Positions 41,433 through 50,092 of a DNA stretch of 64,000 nt are shown piece by piece; within the stretch, counting starts at the first letter, position 1, and every line of letters begins with the position of its first letter. The stretch is taken from positions 186,001 to 250,000 of the forward strand of contig JAJZQX010000002.1 in the NCBI GenBank assembly GCA_021806645.1. The letters are read 5' to 3'. Origin of the DNA: Myxococcales bacterium (GTDB taxonomy: Bacteria > Myxococcota > Myxococcia > Myxococcales > Anaeromyxobacteraceae). Below the pieces are notes generated by a model, which ran no database searches, was not told the origin of the DNA, and saw only the letters and a list, made by a program, of their open reading frames with translations. The translations under genes and the position numbers were made by a program.

Positions 41433-42380
41433 CTAGCGCAGCGCCGGAAGGTGCGAGGCGCGCAGCAGCACCGGCACGACCTCGCCGCCCTCGACGATCG
41501 CCATGTGGGTGTACTGTGACTTCAGGTGAACGAGCCGCGCGGTGCGCGCCGTGCCCTCCAGCCCGCGGTCGGCCGCCGGCACCTCTCCGAGCGAGACGGC
41601 GCCGGGCACGCTGGCCGAGAGCGCCTCGGCGGCCGGGAAGGTCTCGTTGGAAACCAGCACCAGCCGGCGCGGGCGCGGCGACCCGTTCCCCTGCAGCCAG
41701 CCCTTGAGCTGCGCCTCGCCGCGGTAGAGCCCGTCGAGCAGCACCACCTCCTCCAGGTCGGGATCGCCAAGCCAGGAGAGGATGGGACGGAAGGCGCCGG
41801 AGTGGCCGACCACGACCAGCGGTCCGGGCGGCCTCCCCAGGCCGATGCGGTGGAAGGTCTCGGCCAGCAGCTCGTCGAGGTCGGGCCAGACGCCGTCCTC
41901 CCCGTTCCACGCCGGCGCCTCGGCGACCACGAAGAGGGCGTCGCGGCCGCTGGCGGCGAACTGGTCGGCCAGTCGGTGGTCCTGAACCGCCTGGTCCACG
42001 GTGGTGAAGTAGCCATGCAGGTAGACGCAGACCCCGGCCTCGCGCGGGCGATAGCCGGGCGGCCGCCAGGCCCAGACCGTGCCGCGCGCCGTCCCGACGC
42101 GCCAGCTGGTTCCCCCCGCCGCCGTGCCGGTCTCGACCTCGCCGATGCCGAGGAGCCTCACCGGCGTCCGCGACCAGGGGGCCTGCGTCCGGTCGGGCGG
42201 GGCGAACGGATCGGAGCTCGGCGGCGCGACCGCCCTCGGCGCGGCGGGCGATGGCGCCGCCGGCGCCGGTCCGGGGCCCGGCAGGAACTGGCTCGACGAG
42301 GACGAGACCGGCTCCCTCGGCGCGGCACAGCCTCCGGCGAGGAGGGCCAGCGCGAGGAGCGGTGCCGGGACCTGCTTCAT
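41433..42380 (-). CDS. Lipoprotein with alpha/beta-hydrolase-like domain
   Basis: The 315-residue product has a lipoprotein signal (MKQVPAPLLALALLAGGC). A Ser/Pro/Ala-rich linker of about 50 residues follows, then an alpha/beta-hydrolase-like core: VYLHGYFTTVDQAVQDH near the oxyanion region, the nucleophile elbow VVGHSGAFRPILSWL, VVLLDGLYRG, and a candidate catalytic His in KSQYTHMAIVEGG. It is probably a periplasmic esterase or amidase; the substrate is unknown. It follows the upstream exported-protein gene by six bases, so the two likely form an operon. Confidence 0.7.
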   Translation of the reverse strand: MKQVPAPLLALALLAGGCAAPREPVSSSSSQFLPGPGPAPAAPSPAAPRAVAPPSSDPFAPPDRTQAPWSRTPVRLLGIGEVETGTAAGGTSWRVGTARGTVWAWRPPGYRPREAGVCVYLHGYFTTVDQAVQDHRLADQFAASGRDALFVVAEAPAWNGEDGVWPDLDELLAETFHRIGLGRPPGPLVVVGHSGAFRPILSWLGDPDLEEVVLLDGLYRGEAQLKGWLQGNGSPRPRRLVLVSNETFPAAEALSASVPGAVSLGEVPAADRGLEGTARTARLVHLKSQYTHMAIVEGGEVVPVLLRASHLPALR

Positions 42381-42386
42381 GGCGTG

Positions 42387-43586
42387 CTAGTGCCCCGCCA
42401 CCTTGCGCGTCACCAGCAGGTGATGGCGGCCGATCGGCTTGTCGCCATCCTTCAACCCATCGACGTACCCGTACCGGAACGGGAGCTTGCGCACCGGCTG
42501 CGACGCCCAGAGCTCCTTGAACTCCTCGTTGACGTCCTCGCTGGCCTCGAGGAAGGAGACCTCGAAGTGGCCGTAGGTCTCCTGCACGAAACCGGCCGGC
42601 TTCGCCCATTTCGGCGGGATGCCGGTGGAGTCGGAGATCATCAGGGTCATGTGGCCGAGCAGGTACTTGCGGACGCGGGAGAAGTCGTCGCGCCAGAGCA
42701 GGTAGGAGGCGGCCTTGGTCATGGCCGCGACGGGCCCCTTGGCCACGAGATAGGCGATGACCCCGGTCCTGGCCACGGCCGGGTCCGACAGGTCCCAGGC
42801 GACGTGGCGGTGGACGCGAGCCGCGGTGGCCGGGTCCTCGCCCCTCTTCACGAAGGTGAGCTCGGAGTTGGAGAAGGCCGTGGAGAAGTCGGGGGCGACC
42901 CACCTTCCGCGCAGCAGCTTCGCCTCCTGCCCCTGGAGCGCCGCGATCTCGGCGGCGGTGAAGTAGTGGAGCGAGCCGTCCTTCTCGATCCGGAAGAACC
43001 TGAGGCCAATCGGCTCGAAGCCGTGGATGGCCAGCGCGGTGAGGAAGAAGGCGAGCTGGCCCGGGATCTCGCCACGCTGCCCCTTCATCAGGTTCTCGGT
43101 CCTGGAGTCGGAAGCATGGAGCAGGCCGCTGGAGGTGGCGCGGATCAGCTCCAGCGACGCGGCCAGCTGCTCCTTGGTCGCGATGGAAGCGAGCCGCCGC
43201 GGATCGCCGGCGTGCTCCAGCGACAGGGTGGTGATGTCCCGGGCGTCCGGATAGGTGGTGAGCGCGGAGAGCAGATCGCCGCCGCCGAACGGGTAGACCA
43301 CCGTGGTGGGCGTTCCGGCCGGTCGGAGCCTGGCGAGGAACGGTCCCGCCAGCGGCAGGTAGCGGTCGCGGTAGGCCGAGATGGCCCTCAGCTGCTTCTT
43401 GCAGTAGGCGGCGACGGTGGGCTCGTCGAAGCCGTGAGGGAGTGGCCCGTCGCCCTGGCAGGCGACTGTGCGCATGAGCGCCCTGGCCTCGGCGGCGAAG
43501 TCGGCGGGCGCATCGGCGTGGGCCGCGGGGGCGGCGGCGAGGGCCAGGGCGGCCAAGGTCGAGAGCGCGGCGATCATGGCGCTCAT
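42387..43586 (-). CDS. Exported protein of unknown family
   Basis: I do not recognise the family of this 399-residue protein. It has a signal peptide (MSAMIAALSTLAALALAAAPAAHA) and a single pair of cysteines (RTVACQGDG, VAAYCKKQL). The middle is conserved-looking and reads PTTVVYPFGGGDLLSALTTYPDARDI with LSLEHAGDPRRLASI. Later segments are SELTFVKRGED, KAASYLLWRDDFSRVRKYLLGHMTLMISDSTGIPPKWAKPAGF and YGHFEVSFLEASEDV. The phrase YPFGGGDLLSAL suggests a ligand site, but nothing indicates an activity. It is divergent from the permease gene, only 13 bases apart. Confidence 0.65.
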   Translation of the reverse strand: MSAMIAALSTLAALALAAAPAAHADAPADFAAEARALMRTVACQGDGPLPHGFDEPTVAAYCKKQLRAISAYRDRYLPLAGPFLARLRPAGTPTTVVYPFGGGDLLSALTTYPDARDITTLSLEHAGDPRRLASIATKEQLAASLELIRATSSGLLHASDSRTENLMKGQRGEIPGQLAFFLTALAIHGFEPIGLRFFRIEKDGSLHYFTAAEIAALQGQEAKLLRGRWVAPDFSTAFSNSELTFVKRGEDPATAARVHRHVAWDLSDPAVARTGVIAYLVAKGPVAAMTKAASYLLWRDDFSRVRKYLLGHMTLMISDSTGIPPKWAKPAGFVQETYGHFEVSFLEASEDVNEEFKELWASQPVRKLPFRYGYVDGLKDGDKPIGRHHLLVTRKVAGH

Positions 43587-43587
43587 G

Positions 43588-43593
43588 TAACAT
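43588..43593 (+). promoter_or_regulatory. Candidate -10 box for the APC permease gene
   Basis: TAACAT ends six bases before the GTG at 43600. It lies in the 13-base gap with the divergent gene, and any -35 would fall inside that gene; I see no TTG there. No Shine-Dalgarno is present. Confidence 0.3.
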
Positions 43594-43599
43594 GCCGCG

Positions 43600-44907
43600 G
43601 TGCGCACCGCCTCCACCCAGCCCAAGCTCCACCTCGCCTCCGGCGTCGGCATGGTCGCCGCCAACATGATCGGCGCCGGCGTGTTCCTCTCGGCCGGCTT
43701 CATGGCCCAGGACATGGGCCCCGGTCAGATCCTCCTCGCCTGGGTGGTCGGCGCCATCCTGGCCCTCTGCGGCGCGGTCGCCTACGGCGCGGTGGCGCGG
43801 CTGGTGCCGCGATCCGGTGGCGAGTACCGCTACCTCTCCGAGCTGCTGCACCCGGCTGTCGGCTACCTCGGCGGCTGGGCCTCGCTGCTGATCGGCTTCT
43901 CGGCGCCGGTGGCGATGGACGCGCTGGCCGCCGGCGCCTTCGCCAGCACCATCTTCCCGTCGCTCCAGCCGACCTGGGCCGGCGCCGGGTTCGTGGTGCT
44001 GCTCACCGCCTTCCACGCCATCGGCTTCCGCTCCAGCGCCCGGACGCAGAACCTGCTCATCCTGGTGAAGGCCACGCTGCTGGTCGGCTTCGTGGGCGTC
44101 GGGCTGTTCCTCGGCGCGCGCGGCTGGCCCACCTGGACGCCACCCAGGGCCCAGCCCGGCTTCCCGCTGGGTCCGTTCGCCAGCAGCCTCTTCTACATCG
44201 CGCTCGCCTTCTCCGGCTGGAACGCGGCCGTCTACGCCGCCGAGGAGTTCGCGGAGCCGGCCAAGACCGTGCCGCGCTCCATGATCGTCGGCACCATCCT
44301 CGTTGCCGCGCTCTACCTGGTGGTCAACTGGATCTTCGTGGCCAACCTCGACCCGGCCACCGCCTTCTTCACCGTCACCGGCGAGAACGGCACGCTGGGG
44401 CACGCCGTCATGGCCAGGCTGCTCGGCCCAGCCGCCGGCGCCGCCTGGTCGGCGGCCACGGTGCTGGTCTTCCTCTCGGCCATGTCCGCCATGATCTTCC
44501 TGGGCCCGCGCGTCTACGCGGCCATGGCGGCCGACGGCTTCCTGCCGAGGTTCCTGCGCGCCAGCCCCGAGGGGCACCCGCCGCGTTCGGCCATCCTGGT
44601 GCAGGGGGCGCTGACGCTGGTCATCATCTTCACGCAGGGGCTGCGCGAGACGCTCGGGCAGGTGGGCGCCATCCTGGTGCTCTTCGCAGCGCTGGTGGCG
44701 CTCGGGCTGGTGGTGGCGCGGGTGCGCGGCATGCAGCCGACGCCGTCGAAGCGGGCCGTGGCGGCGGCGTTGGTCTACGTGATCTCGTCGGCCTGGATGT
44801 TCTGGAAGGGGTTCGGCGACCAGCCGCGCACCCTGCTCTGGGTGGCCGGCGTGGCGGTGATCGGCGTCATCGCCTGGGCGCTGTCGCGGCGGCGAGCGGC
44901 CGCCTGA
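43600..44907 (+). CDS. APC superfamily amino acid permease
   Basis: A 435-residue inner-membrane transporter with about 12 membrane spans. The start VGMVAANMIGAGVFLSAGFMA holds the glycine-rich TM1 signature of amino acid-polyamine-organocation permeases. It continues with RSGGEYRYLSELLHPAVGYLGGWASLLIGFSAP, then FSGWNAAVYAAEEFAEPAKTVPRSM (TM6 region, with the conserved E..EP..) and MIFLGPRVYAAMAADG. The substrate cannot be read from sequence. It begins at GTG and diverges from the exported-protein gene, so expression of the two may be linked. Confidence 0.9.
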   Translation: MRTASTQPKLHLASGVGMVAANMIGAGVFLSAGFMAQDMGPGQILLAWVVGAILALCGAVAYGAVARLVPRSGGEYRYLSELLHPAVGYLGGWASLLIGFSAPVAMDALAAGAFASTIFPSLQPTWAGAGFVVLLTAFHAIGFRSSARTQNLLILVKATLLVGFVGVGLFLGARGWPTWTPPRAQPGFPLGPFASSLFYIALAFSGWNAAVYAAEEFAEPAKTVPRSMIVGTILVAALYLVVNWIFVANLDPATAFFTVTGENGTLGHAVMARLLGPAAGAAWSAATVLVFLSAMSAMIFLGPRVYAAMAADGFLPRFLRASPEGHPPRSAILVQGALTLVIIFTQGLRETLGQVGAILVLFAALVALGLVVARVRGMQPTPSKRAVAAALVYVISSAWMFWKGFGDQPRTLLWVAGVAVIGVIAWALSRRRAAA

Positions 44908-44919
44908 CCCGAACCCCCC

Positions 44920-45891
44920 TCAGTCTCCGAGCACCGCCTCGACGCGCCGGTTGCGCGCGTGACAGGCCTCGGTGGACTCTCCGCAGAGCGGGCTCGACTC
45001 GCCGAAGGAGCGGGTCGAGATCCTCCCGGCCGCCACGCCGCGCGACTCGAGGTGACGCGCCACCGCGCCGGCGCGCCGCTCGCCCAGCGCCAGGTTGTAG
45101 GCGACGCCGCCGCGGACGTCGCAGTGGCCGTCGAGCCGGATGGCGCCGGCGCCCGGGGCGACGCAGGCGGCGAAGCCGTCGAGCGCCTGGCGTGCCGCCG
45201 GGGTGAGGGTGGCCTGGTCGAAGCCGAACTGGACGGCGGGGAAGGCGCAGGCGGCACCCGGCGGCGCGACGGGCGGCTCGGGTTCGGCGGCGCGGGCCGG
45301 TGCCGGCGAGAGCGGCGGCGCCTCCGTGACGGGCGCGCCGGCGGGTGGCTGGGCCGGAGGTGGAGAGACGCGGGCGGGAACTTCCGCCGCGGCGGCGCGG
45401 TCGGACGGGTAGGGGGCCGCCGCCAGCGCCAGCGTGTACCGGTTGGTCCACGGCGTGGTCGCCTCGGAGCTGGCCCGGACGCTCCCGTGGACGCCGACCA
45501 CGTTTCCGGCCGGCGCGGAGACATCGAGGCGGCCGCGCATGGTGAAGCGGTAGCCGTCCAGGTAGGTGAAGACGCCGGAGGTCCCCTTCAGCACCGCCGC
45601 CAGCTCGACGAGGTGCGGACCGGGTGCGACCGGCCCCGAGTAGAGGGGCGTGCCCGGTGGGTCGTCGCTGGCGGGCCGGCGCACCGCAAGCTCCTCCCCG
45701 TCCAGCCGGACGCGCAGCGAGTCGACCGCCAGCCAGTCGGTCTGGCTCGGACCGAAGTAGACCTCGAGGAGAGCGCCCGGGGCGGCGGCGCCGGGCGCGG
45801 CGAGGACGAGCATCGAGGCGGCGGCGATGGAGCGAAGGAGCGAGCGGCGTCGGAAGGTCGGTCGGCAGGGTCCGGAAGTCATTCGAAGCAT
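44920..45891 (-). CDS. OmpA-family C-terminal domain protein
   Basis: The 323-residue product has a basic N-terminus and hydrophobic stretch (RRRSLLRSIAAASMLVLAAPGAAA). A beta-rich domain of about 120 residues (LLEVYFGPSQTDWLAVDSLRVRLDGEEL) precedes a Pro/Ala linker. The C-terminal OmpA-like peptidoglycan-binding domain follows, with FPAVQFGFDQATLTPAARQAL, IRLDGHCDVRGGVAYN, GERRAGAVARHLESRGV and CHARNRRVEAV. It probably ties the envelope to peptidoglycan. The start is ambiguous: an in-frame ATG at 45882 also fits and has TAGGAT seven bases before it. Confidence 0.83.
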   Translation of the reverse strand: MLRMTSGPCRPTFRRRSLLRSIAAASMLVLAAPGAAAPGALLEVYFGPSQTDWLAVDSLRVRLDGEELAVRRPASDDPPGTPLYSGPVAPGPHLVELAAVLKGTSGVFTYLDGYRFTMRGRLDVSAPAGNVVGVHGSVRASSEATTPWTNRYTLALAAAPYPSDRAAAAEVPARVSPPPAQPPAGAPVTEAPPLSPAPARAAEPEPPVAPPGAACAFPAVQFGFDQATLTPAARQALDGFAACVAPGAGAIRLDGHCDVRGGVAYNLALGERRAGAVARHLESRGVAAGRISTRSFGESSPLCGESTEACHARNRRVEAVLGD

Positions 45892-46003
45892 CCTAGGGGA
45901 TCCTCGAAGAGATTCCCGCCCAGGGGGCGCATCCCCCGTTCCGGGACCCTCGCGCGGGGTGGCCCCATGGAAGCTGCGGTGGCCGGAAGGTGGACCGGCG
46001 GCG

Positions 46004-46639
46004 TCAGAGTCGGAGCGTCAGCCCGCCGACCACCAGCCCCTCGAAGCCGAGGCCGAGGTCGAGGAAGGCGCGGAACCGGTCGTTCCCGACGTTGGCCCCG
46101 AAGTAGCGTATCTGGAACGCGAACCCGGACTGGACGCCGCGCCGCGAAGCCCCGATCCCCCGGCCCGACTGGCTCCACCACCCGCCCCCGGCGGCCAGGC
46201 CGCTGTAGAGCTCGAGCCACCTGGTGCGGAGCCACCGGACCGTGACATCGGCCATCAACACGTAGACCGAGTTGTCGATCGAGCCGACCCGGGTCCCACC
46301 CGAGAAGTAGGTCTCGGTCCAGCGGTTGTAGACCCCGGCGACGCCGGCGCGGAACCGGCGGTTCAGCTCCCGGTCCGCCCGCGCATTGAGCTGGAGCCGG
46401 TTCTCCCGGCGGGACTTGTCGTAGGCGCCCGGGTCGGCGTTCGGGAGGGCGTCGACGAACTCGACGAAGCCGCCGCCACCGGTCCCGAGCGAGACGCTCC
46501 AGGCGTGCTCCTGCGCGGAGGGGGCCGAGGGTGGCACGGCGGCGGGCCGGGGCTCCTCTCCTGCGGCCACGGCGGGGCTCAGCAGGCCCGCCAGGCAGGC
46601 GAGGAGCGCGGCCAGCGTCAACGGGATGACGGCCTTCAT
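46004..46639 (-). CDS. Predicted outer-membrane protein
   Basis: The 211-residue product has a signal peptide (MKAVIPLTLAALLACLAGLLSPAVAAG) and a barrel-like series of strands (HAWSVSLGTGGGGFVEF, RLQLNARADRELNRRFRAGVAGVYNRW, WLELYSGLAAGGGWW, FQIRYFGANVGND), ending LVVGGLTLRL. An AGGAGG ribosome-binding site precedes the ATG. It follows the pseudo-receiver coiled-coil gene by 31 bases on the same strand. The function is unknown. Confidence 0.65.
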   Translation of the reverse strand: MKAVIPLTLAALLACLAGLLSPAVAAGEEPRPAAVPPSAPSAQEHAWSVSLGTGGGGFVEFVDALPNADPGAYDKSRRENRLQLNARADRELNRRFRAGVAGVYNRWTETYFSGGTRVGSIDNSVYVLMADVTVRWLRTRWLELYSGLAAGGGWWSQSGRGIGASRRGVQSGFAFQIRYFGANVGNDRFRAFLDLGLGFEGLVVGGLTLRL

Positions 46640-46670
46640 CGCGGTTTCCTCCTGGGCCGGTCACCGGCGA

Positions 46671-49100
46671 TTACGTCCCGCCCAGCTTCGCGGTGAGGTC
46701 CCGGTTCTTCTGCGTGTAGCGCGCCACCTCGCCGTTGAGGAAGTCGTTCTCGTCGCGCAGGTCGGAGAGCTCTCCCTCCAGCTCGGCGATGCGGGTCTCG
46801 AGCGCGGCGAGCACGGCACCGTCCACCTCGGCCGGCGGGGCCTCCGCGGTCTCCCTGGCCGCCGCCTCCAGCTCGCCGATGCGCCGCTTCAGCTGCTGCT
46901 CGACCCGGGTGCGCCCCTCGAGGTGGCGCTCCAGCTCGGCGGCCGTCGCCTTGAGCCGCTGCAGGTCGGTGGCGTGGCGCTGCTCCACCTGGGTCGATCC
47001 CTCCCGGAACGTGCCGCGCGCCTGCTCCGCGGCCTGCTGCTCCCTCGCCAGGTCGGCCTGCGCCTGGGCCGCCGCCTGCTGGGCGTCGGCCAGCTTGCGC
47101 TGGACCTGCGCCAGCTCCCCCTCCAGCCGGTGCACGTCCGACTGGAGCTGGCCGGTCTCGATCGAGAGCCGCTCGGCCAGCTTCCCGCGTTCGCTGGCGG
47201 CGGCCTGCGCCGCGCGCGACGAGGCCTCGGCCGCCTGTGTCCGCTGCTGCACCAGCTCCTTCAGGCCCGGCAGCTCCTTGCGCAGCCGGACCGCCTCGGC
47301 GGCCACCGGCTCGAGCGGCGCCAGCCGGGCCACCTCAAGCTCCAGCCGCGCCACGCGCTCGCGGGCCTCGGCCTCCCCGGCCCGCGTCGTCTCCAGCTCG
47401 CCCGCCAGCCGCCGCCCCTCGGCCTCGGCCTCGGCGGCGCGGTGGCCGGCCTCGGCCCGGTCGGCCTCGGCGCGCGCCAGCTCGCCCCGGACGCCCTGCG
47501 CCGTGGCCCGCCCGGCGTCGAGGGCGCCGGCCTGCTCGGCCACGCGGGCCCGCTCCGCCGCCAGCTCCATGTCGCGCGCGGCCAGCGACTGCTCGGCGTC
47601 GCCGGCCCGGGCCAGCGCCGCCTCCAGGTCGGCCCTGACCTGCCGCAGCGAGGACTCCAGCTCCGTGCGGGAGGCCTCGACCTGCTGGAGCTGCTGCTCC
47701 AGCGCCTCGGCGCGCGCCGTCGCCTCGGCCAGCTCGCCGGCGGCGAGCGCCGCCCGTCCCTCGGTCTCGGTGAGCCGGGCCTCCAGCGAGCCCCGCGTCT
47801 CGGCCGCCAGCCGCGCCGCCGCCTCGGCCGCCTCCTCCACCTCGGCCAGCTTCGCCGCGGTGGCGGAGAAGCTGTGCTCCAGCTCGTCGCGCTCGGTGGA
47901 GAGCTCGACCAGCTGGGCCGAGGCCGCCTCGGCCGCGGTCCGCGCCGCCTCGCGATCGGCCAGCCGCTCGGCGTCGAGCTGGGTGAGCGACTGCGCATGG
48001 TCGGCCTCGACCTGGACGCGCGCCTCCTCGATGGCCGCCCGCTCGTCGGCCCGGTCGGCGGCGATGGACTGCAGCTCCCTGACATGGGCCTCCTGGGCCT
48101 CGGCGAACGACTGCTCCACCTCGGCGCGGGCCGCGTCGGCGGCCGCCACCCGGGCCGACCACTGCTGCTCGGCCCGCTCCTGCTCCTGCATGGTCTCGGA
48201 GAGCACCTCGGAGAGCGACTGGCGCGTGGCGTCCACGTCGGCCAGCCGCCGCTCCAGCTCCATCCGCCGCGCCGCGGCGGCGGCCAGCTCCTGCGCCGCC
48301 TCGCCGAGCCGTCCCTCCAGCGAGGCCGCCTGGCTCCTGGCGGCGGCGAGGGTGGCGCGCAGCTCCTCGCCGTCGGTGATGAGCTGGGCCGCCTCGGACT
48401 TCAGCTCGCCGATGGCCTCGCGCAGCCTCGGCATGTAGGTGTCCCTGGCGCGGAGCCGCTCGCGGAAGTACTCGAGCTTCTCCTCGGGCGTCCCCTTGGG
48501 TGGCGCGGGATCGCGCGGCCACTCGGCCAGCACCTGGTCGGCGCGAGGACCGGCGGTCTTGAGCCGCGCCGGCGGCGCCGGCTGCGCGGGGAGGGCGACC
48601 GTGGGGCGAGGAGGTGGGGGAGGCGGACGCGGCGTGGCGCCGGCCGGGGTCGAGGGCGCGGGCGGGCGAGCCCCGGCGGAGGGAGCCGGCCCGGTGGCCG
48701 GGAGCGCGGCCGCCGGCGGCGCGGCGGCGGGATCGGCGTGGAGCAGCCGGGCGGCGTGGCCCAGCAGGTCGGCCATGTCGAGCGGGGCGCGCAGGTAGGC
48801 GTCGGCCCGCCCCTTCGAGGCACGGTGGGCCTCGATGGCGCCGTCGGTGGCCTCGCGCGTGTAGAGGACGAGCGGCGTGGACGGCAACGCCCGCTTGAGC
48901 CGGTTGCAGACCGAGAAGCCGCTCATGTCGGGCAGCTCGGCCGAGAGCAGGATCAGGTGGGGCGGCGAGGCCCGGGTCCGCTCCAGCGCGGAATCGCCGG
49001 CGTCGGTGGAGGCGACCACGAAGCCGGCCGGAGAAAAGGCGGCCCGGATCTCCTCGGCGACGGCGGCGTCGGCTTCGATCAGCAGCACGTTCCAGCTCAT
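46671..49100 (-). CDS. Pseudo-receiver plus long coiled-coil protein (AglZ/FrzS-like layout)
   Basis: An 809-residue protein. Residues 1-120 form a response-regulator receiver fold (WNVLLIEADAAVAEE, LILLSAELPDMSGF, LVLYTREATDG, AYLRAPLDMADLL). The phospho-acceptor Asp is Ser53, one of the two acidic metal ligands is missing (E9-A10-D11) and the conserved Lys is Ala105; only Thr81 remains. It should therefore not be phosphorylated. A Pro-rich linker (about 125-185) leads to a coiled coil of about 600 residues, rich in Ala, Glu, Gln and Arg. The layout matches M. xanthus AglZ and FrzS, which organise gliding and pilus machinery at cell poles. Function by analogy only. Confidence 0.8.
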   Translation of the reverse strand: MSWNVLLIEADAAVAEEIRAAFSPAGFVVASTDAGDSALERTRASPPHLILLSAELPDMSGFSVCNRLKRALPSTPLVLYTREATDGAIEAHRASKGRADAYLRAPLDMADLLGHAARLLHADPAAAPPAAALPATGPAPSAGARPPAPSTPAGATPRPPPPPPRPTVALPAQPAPPARLKTAGPRADQVLAEWPRDPAPPKGTPEEKLEYFRERLRARDTYMPRLREAIGELKSEAAQLITDGEELRATLAAARSQAASLEGRLGEAAQELAAAAARRMELERRLADVDATRQSLSEVLSETMQEQERAEQQWSARVAAADAARAEVEQSFAEAQEAHVRELQSIAADRADERAAIEEARVQVEADHAQSLTQLDAERLADREAARTAAEAASAQLVELSTERDELEHSFSATAAKLAEVEEAAEAAARLAAETRGSLEARLTETEGRAALAAGELAEATARAEALEQQLQQVEASRTELESSLRQVRADLEAALARAGDAEQSLAARDMELAAERARVAEQAGALDAGRATAQGVRGELARAEADRAEAGHRAAEAEAEGRRLAGELETTRAGEAEARERVARLELEVARLAPLEPVAAEAVRLRKELPGLKELVQQRTQAAEASSRAAQAAASERGKLAERLSIETGQLQSDVHRLEGELAQVQRKLADAQQAAAQAQADLAREQQAAEQARGTFREGSTQVEQRHATDLQRLKATAAELERHLEGRTRVEQQLKRRIGELEAAARETAEAPPAEVDGAVLAALETRIAELEGELSDLRDENDFLNGEVARYTQKNRDLTAKLGGT

Positions 49101-49228
49101 GAGGGCTCCATGCTAGCGCCAAACGGCGGGTTGGACAGCCTTGGCGCCGCGCGATATCGGCGCGCTACGGCTGGATCGGCGGGCCGGGACGGGGTACGCA
49201 GACCGGCGAACGGCGGGAGGAGGCGCGC

Positions 49229-50092
49229 GTGGCGAGCTGGTCGGCGACCATCGACGTGGAGCGGGGCGAGGCCGAGGAGCTGGCGGCGGCGCTCATGGAG
49301 GAGGGGGCGAGCGGCGTCGAGGTGCGCGACGGCGAGGGGCTGCCCATGCCGGGCGCGCTCCAGCCGGCGGCGGGACGGGCGCTGGTGGTGGCCTGGTTCG
49401 CGGATCGGGAGGAGGGGGCCGCCGCGGCCGGCCAGCGCGGCGTCGAGCTGGAGGAGGTTCCCGACCAGGACTGGGGCGAGCGCTGGAAGGAGGGGCTGGT
49501 GCCGCTCCGGATCGGCCGGGTCTTCGTGAGGCCGAGCTGGATCGCCGCCGGGACGCCGCCCGGGATGGTGGAGGTGACCCTCGATCCGGGCATGGCCTTC
49601 GGCACCGGGACCCACCCGACCACCTCGCTCTGCCTGGCCGCCATGTCGGAGCGGCTCGCCGCCACGCCGCGGGCGCGCGTCCTCGACGTCGGCACCGGCT
49701 CGGGGCTGCTGGCCATCGCGGCGCGCAAGCTGGGGGCGCCGGTGGTGGTGGGGAACGACAACGATCCAATCGCCATCCGCGTGGCGCTGGAGAACGCCGC
49801 GCTCAACGGCGTGCAGGTCCAGTTCGACGAGCGGGACGTCGGCGAGCAGCCCGGGCCGTTCGACCTCATCCTCGCCAACATCCTCGCCAACACGCTCTGC
49901 GAGCTGGCGCCGGCCATCGCCGCGCAGCTCGCGCCCGGCGGCGTGGTGCTGCTCTCCGGCATCCTCACCCCGCAGGAAGCGGAGGTGCGCGCCGCCTACG
50001 TCGCCGCCGGCCTGCGGCCGCTGGCCGGGGGCGACCGGCGCGAAGGGGAGTGGTCGCTGCTGGCGGTGGAGCGTCCGGCGGGCGGGCCGTGA
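49229..50092 (+). CDS. prmA: Ribosomal protein L11 methyltransferase
   Basis: A 287-residue S-adenosylmethionine-dependent enzyme that methylates ribosomal protein L11. The N-terminal L11-binding domain includes VPDQDWGERWKEGLVPLRIG. The Rossmann domain carries MAFGTGTHPTTSLCLAAM, motif I VLDVGTGSGLLAIAARKLGA and motif IV LILANILANTLCELAP. The length is typical (E. coli 293). The GTG start has GGAGGAGG just upstream. It overlaps rsmE by four bases (GTGA), so the two are translated together. Confidence 0.95.
   Translation: MASWSATIDVERGEAEELAAALMEEGASGVEVRDGEGLPMPGALQPAAGRALVVAWFADREEGAAAAGQRGVELEEVPDQDWGERWKEGLVPLRIGRVFVRPSWIAAGTPPGMVEVTLDPGMAFGTGTHPTTSLCLAAMSERLAATPRARVLDVGTGSGLLAIAARKLGAPVVVGNDNDPIAIRVALENAALNGVQVQFDERDVGEQPGPFDLILANILANTLCELAPAIAAQLAPGGVVLLSGILTPQEAEVRAAYVAAGLRPLAGGDRREGEWSLLAVERPAGGP

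Noticed and set aside
46626-49529. A 967-codon plus-strand frame opposite the coiled-coil gene
   Set aside because: It consists of Arg/Leu/Gly repeats that mirror the Ala/Glu/Gln-rich heptads of the coiled-coil protein in antisense.
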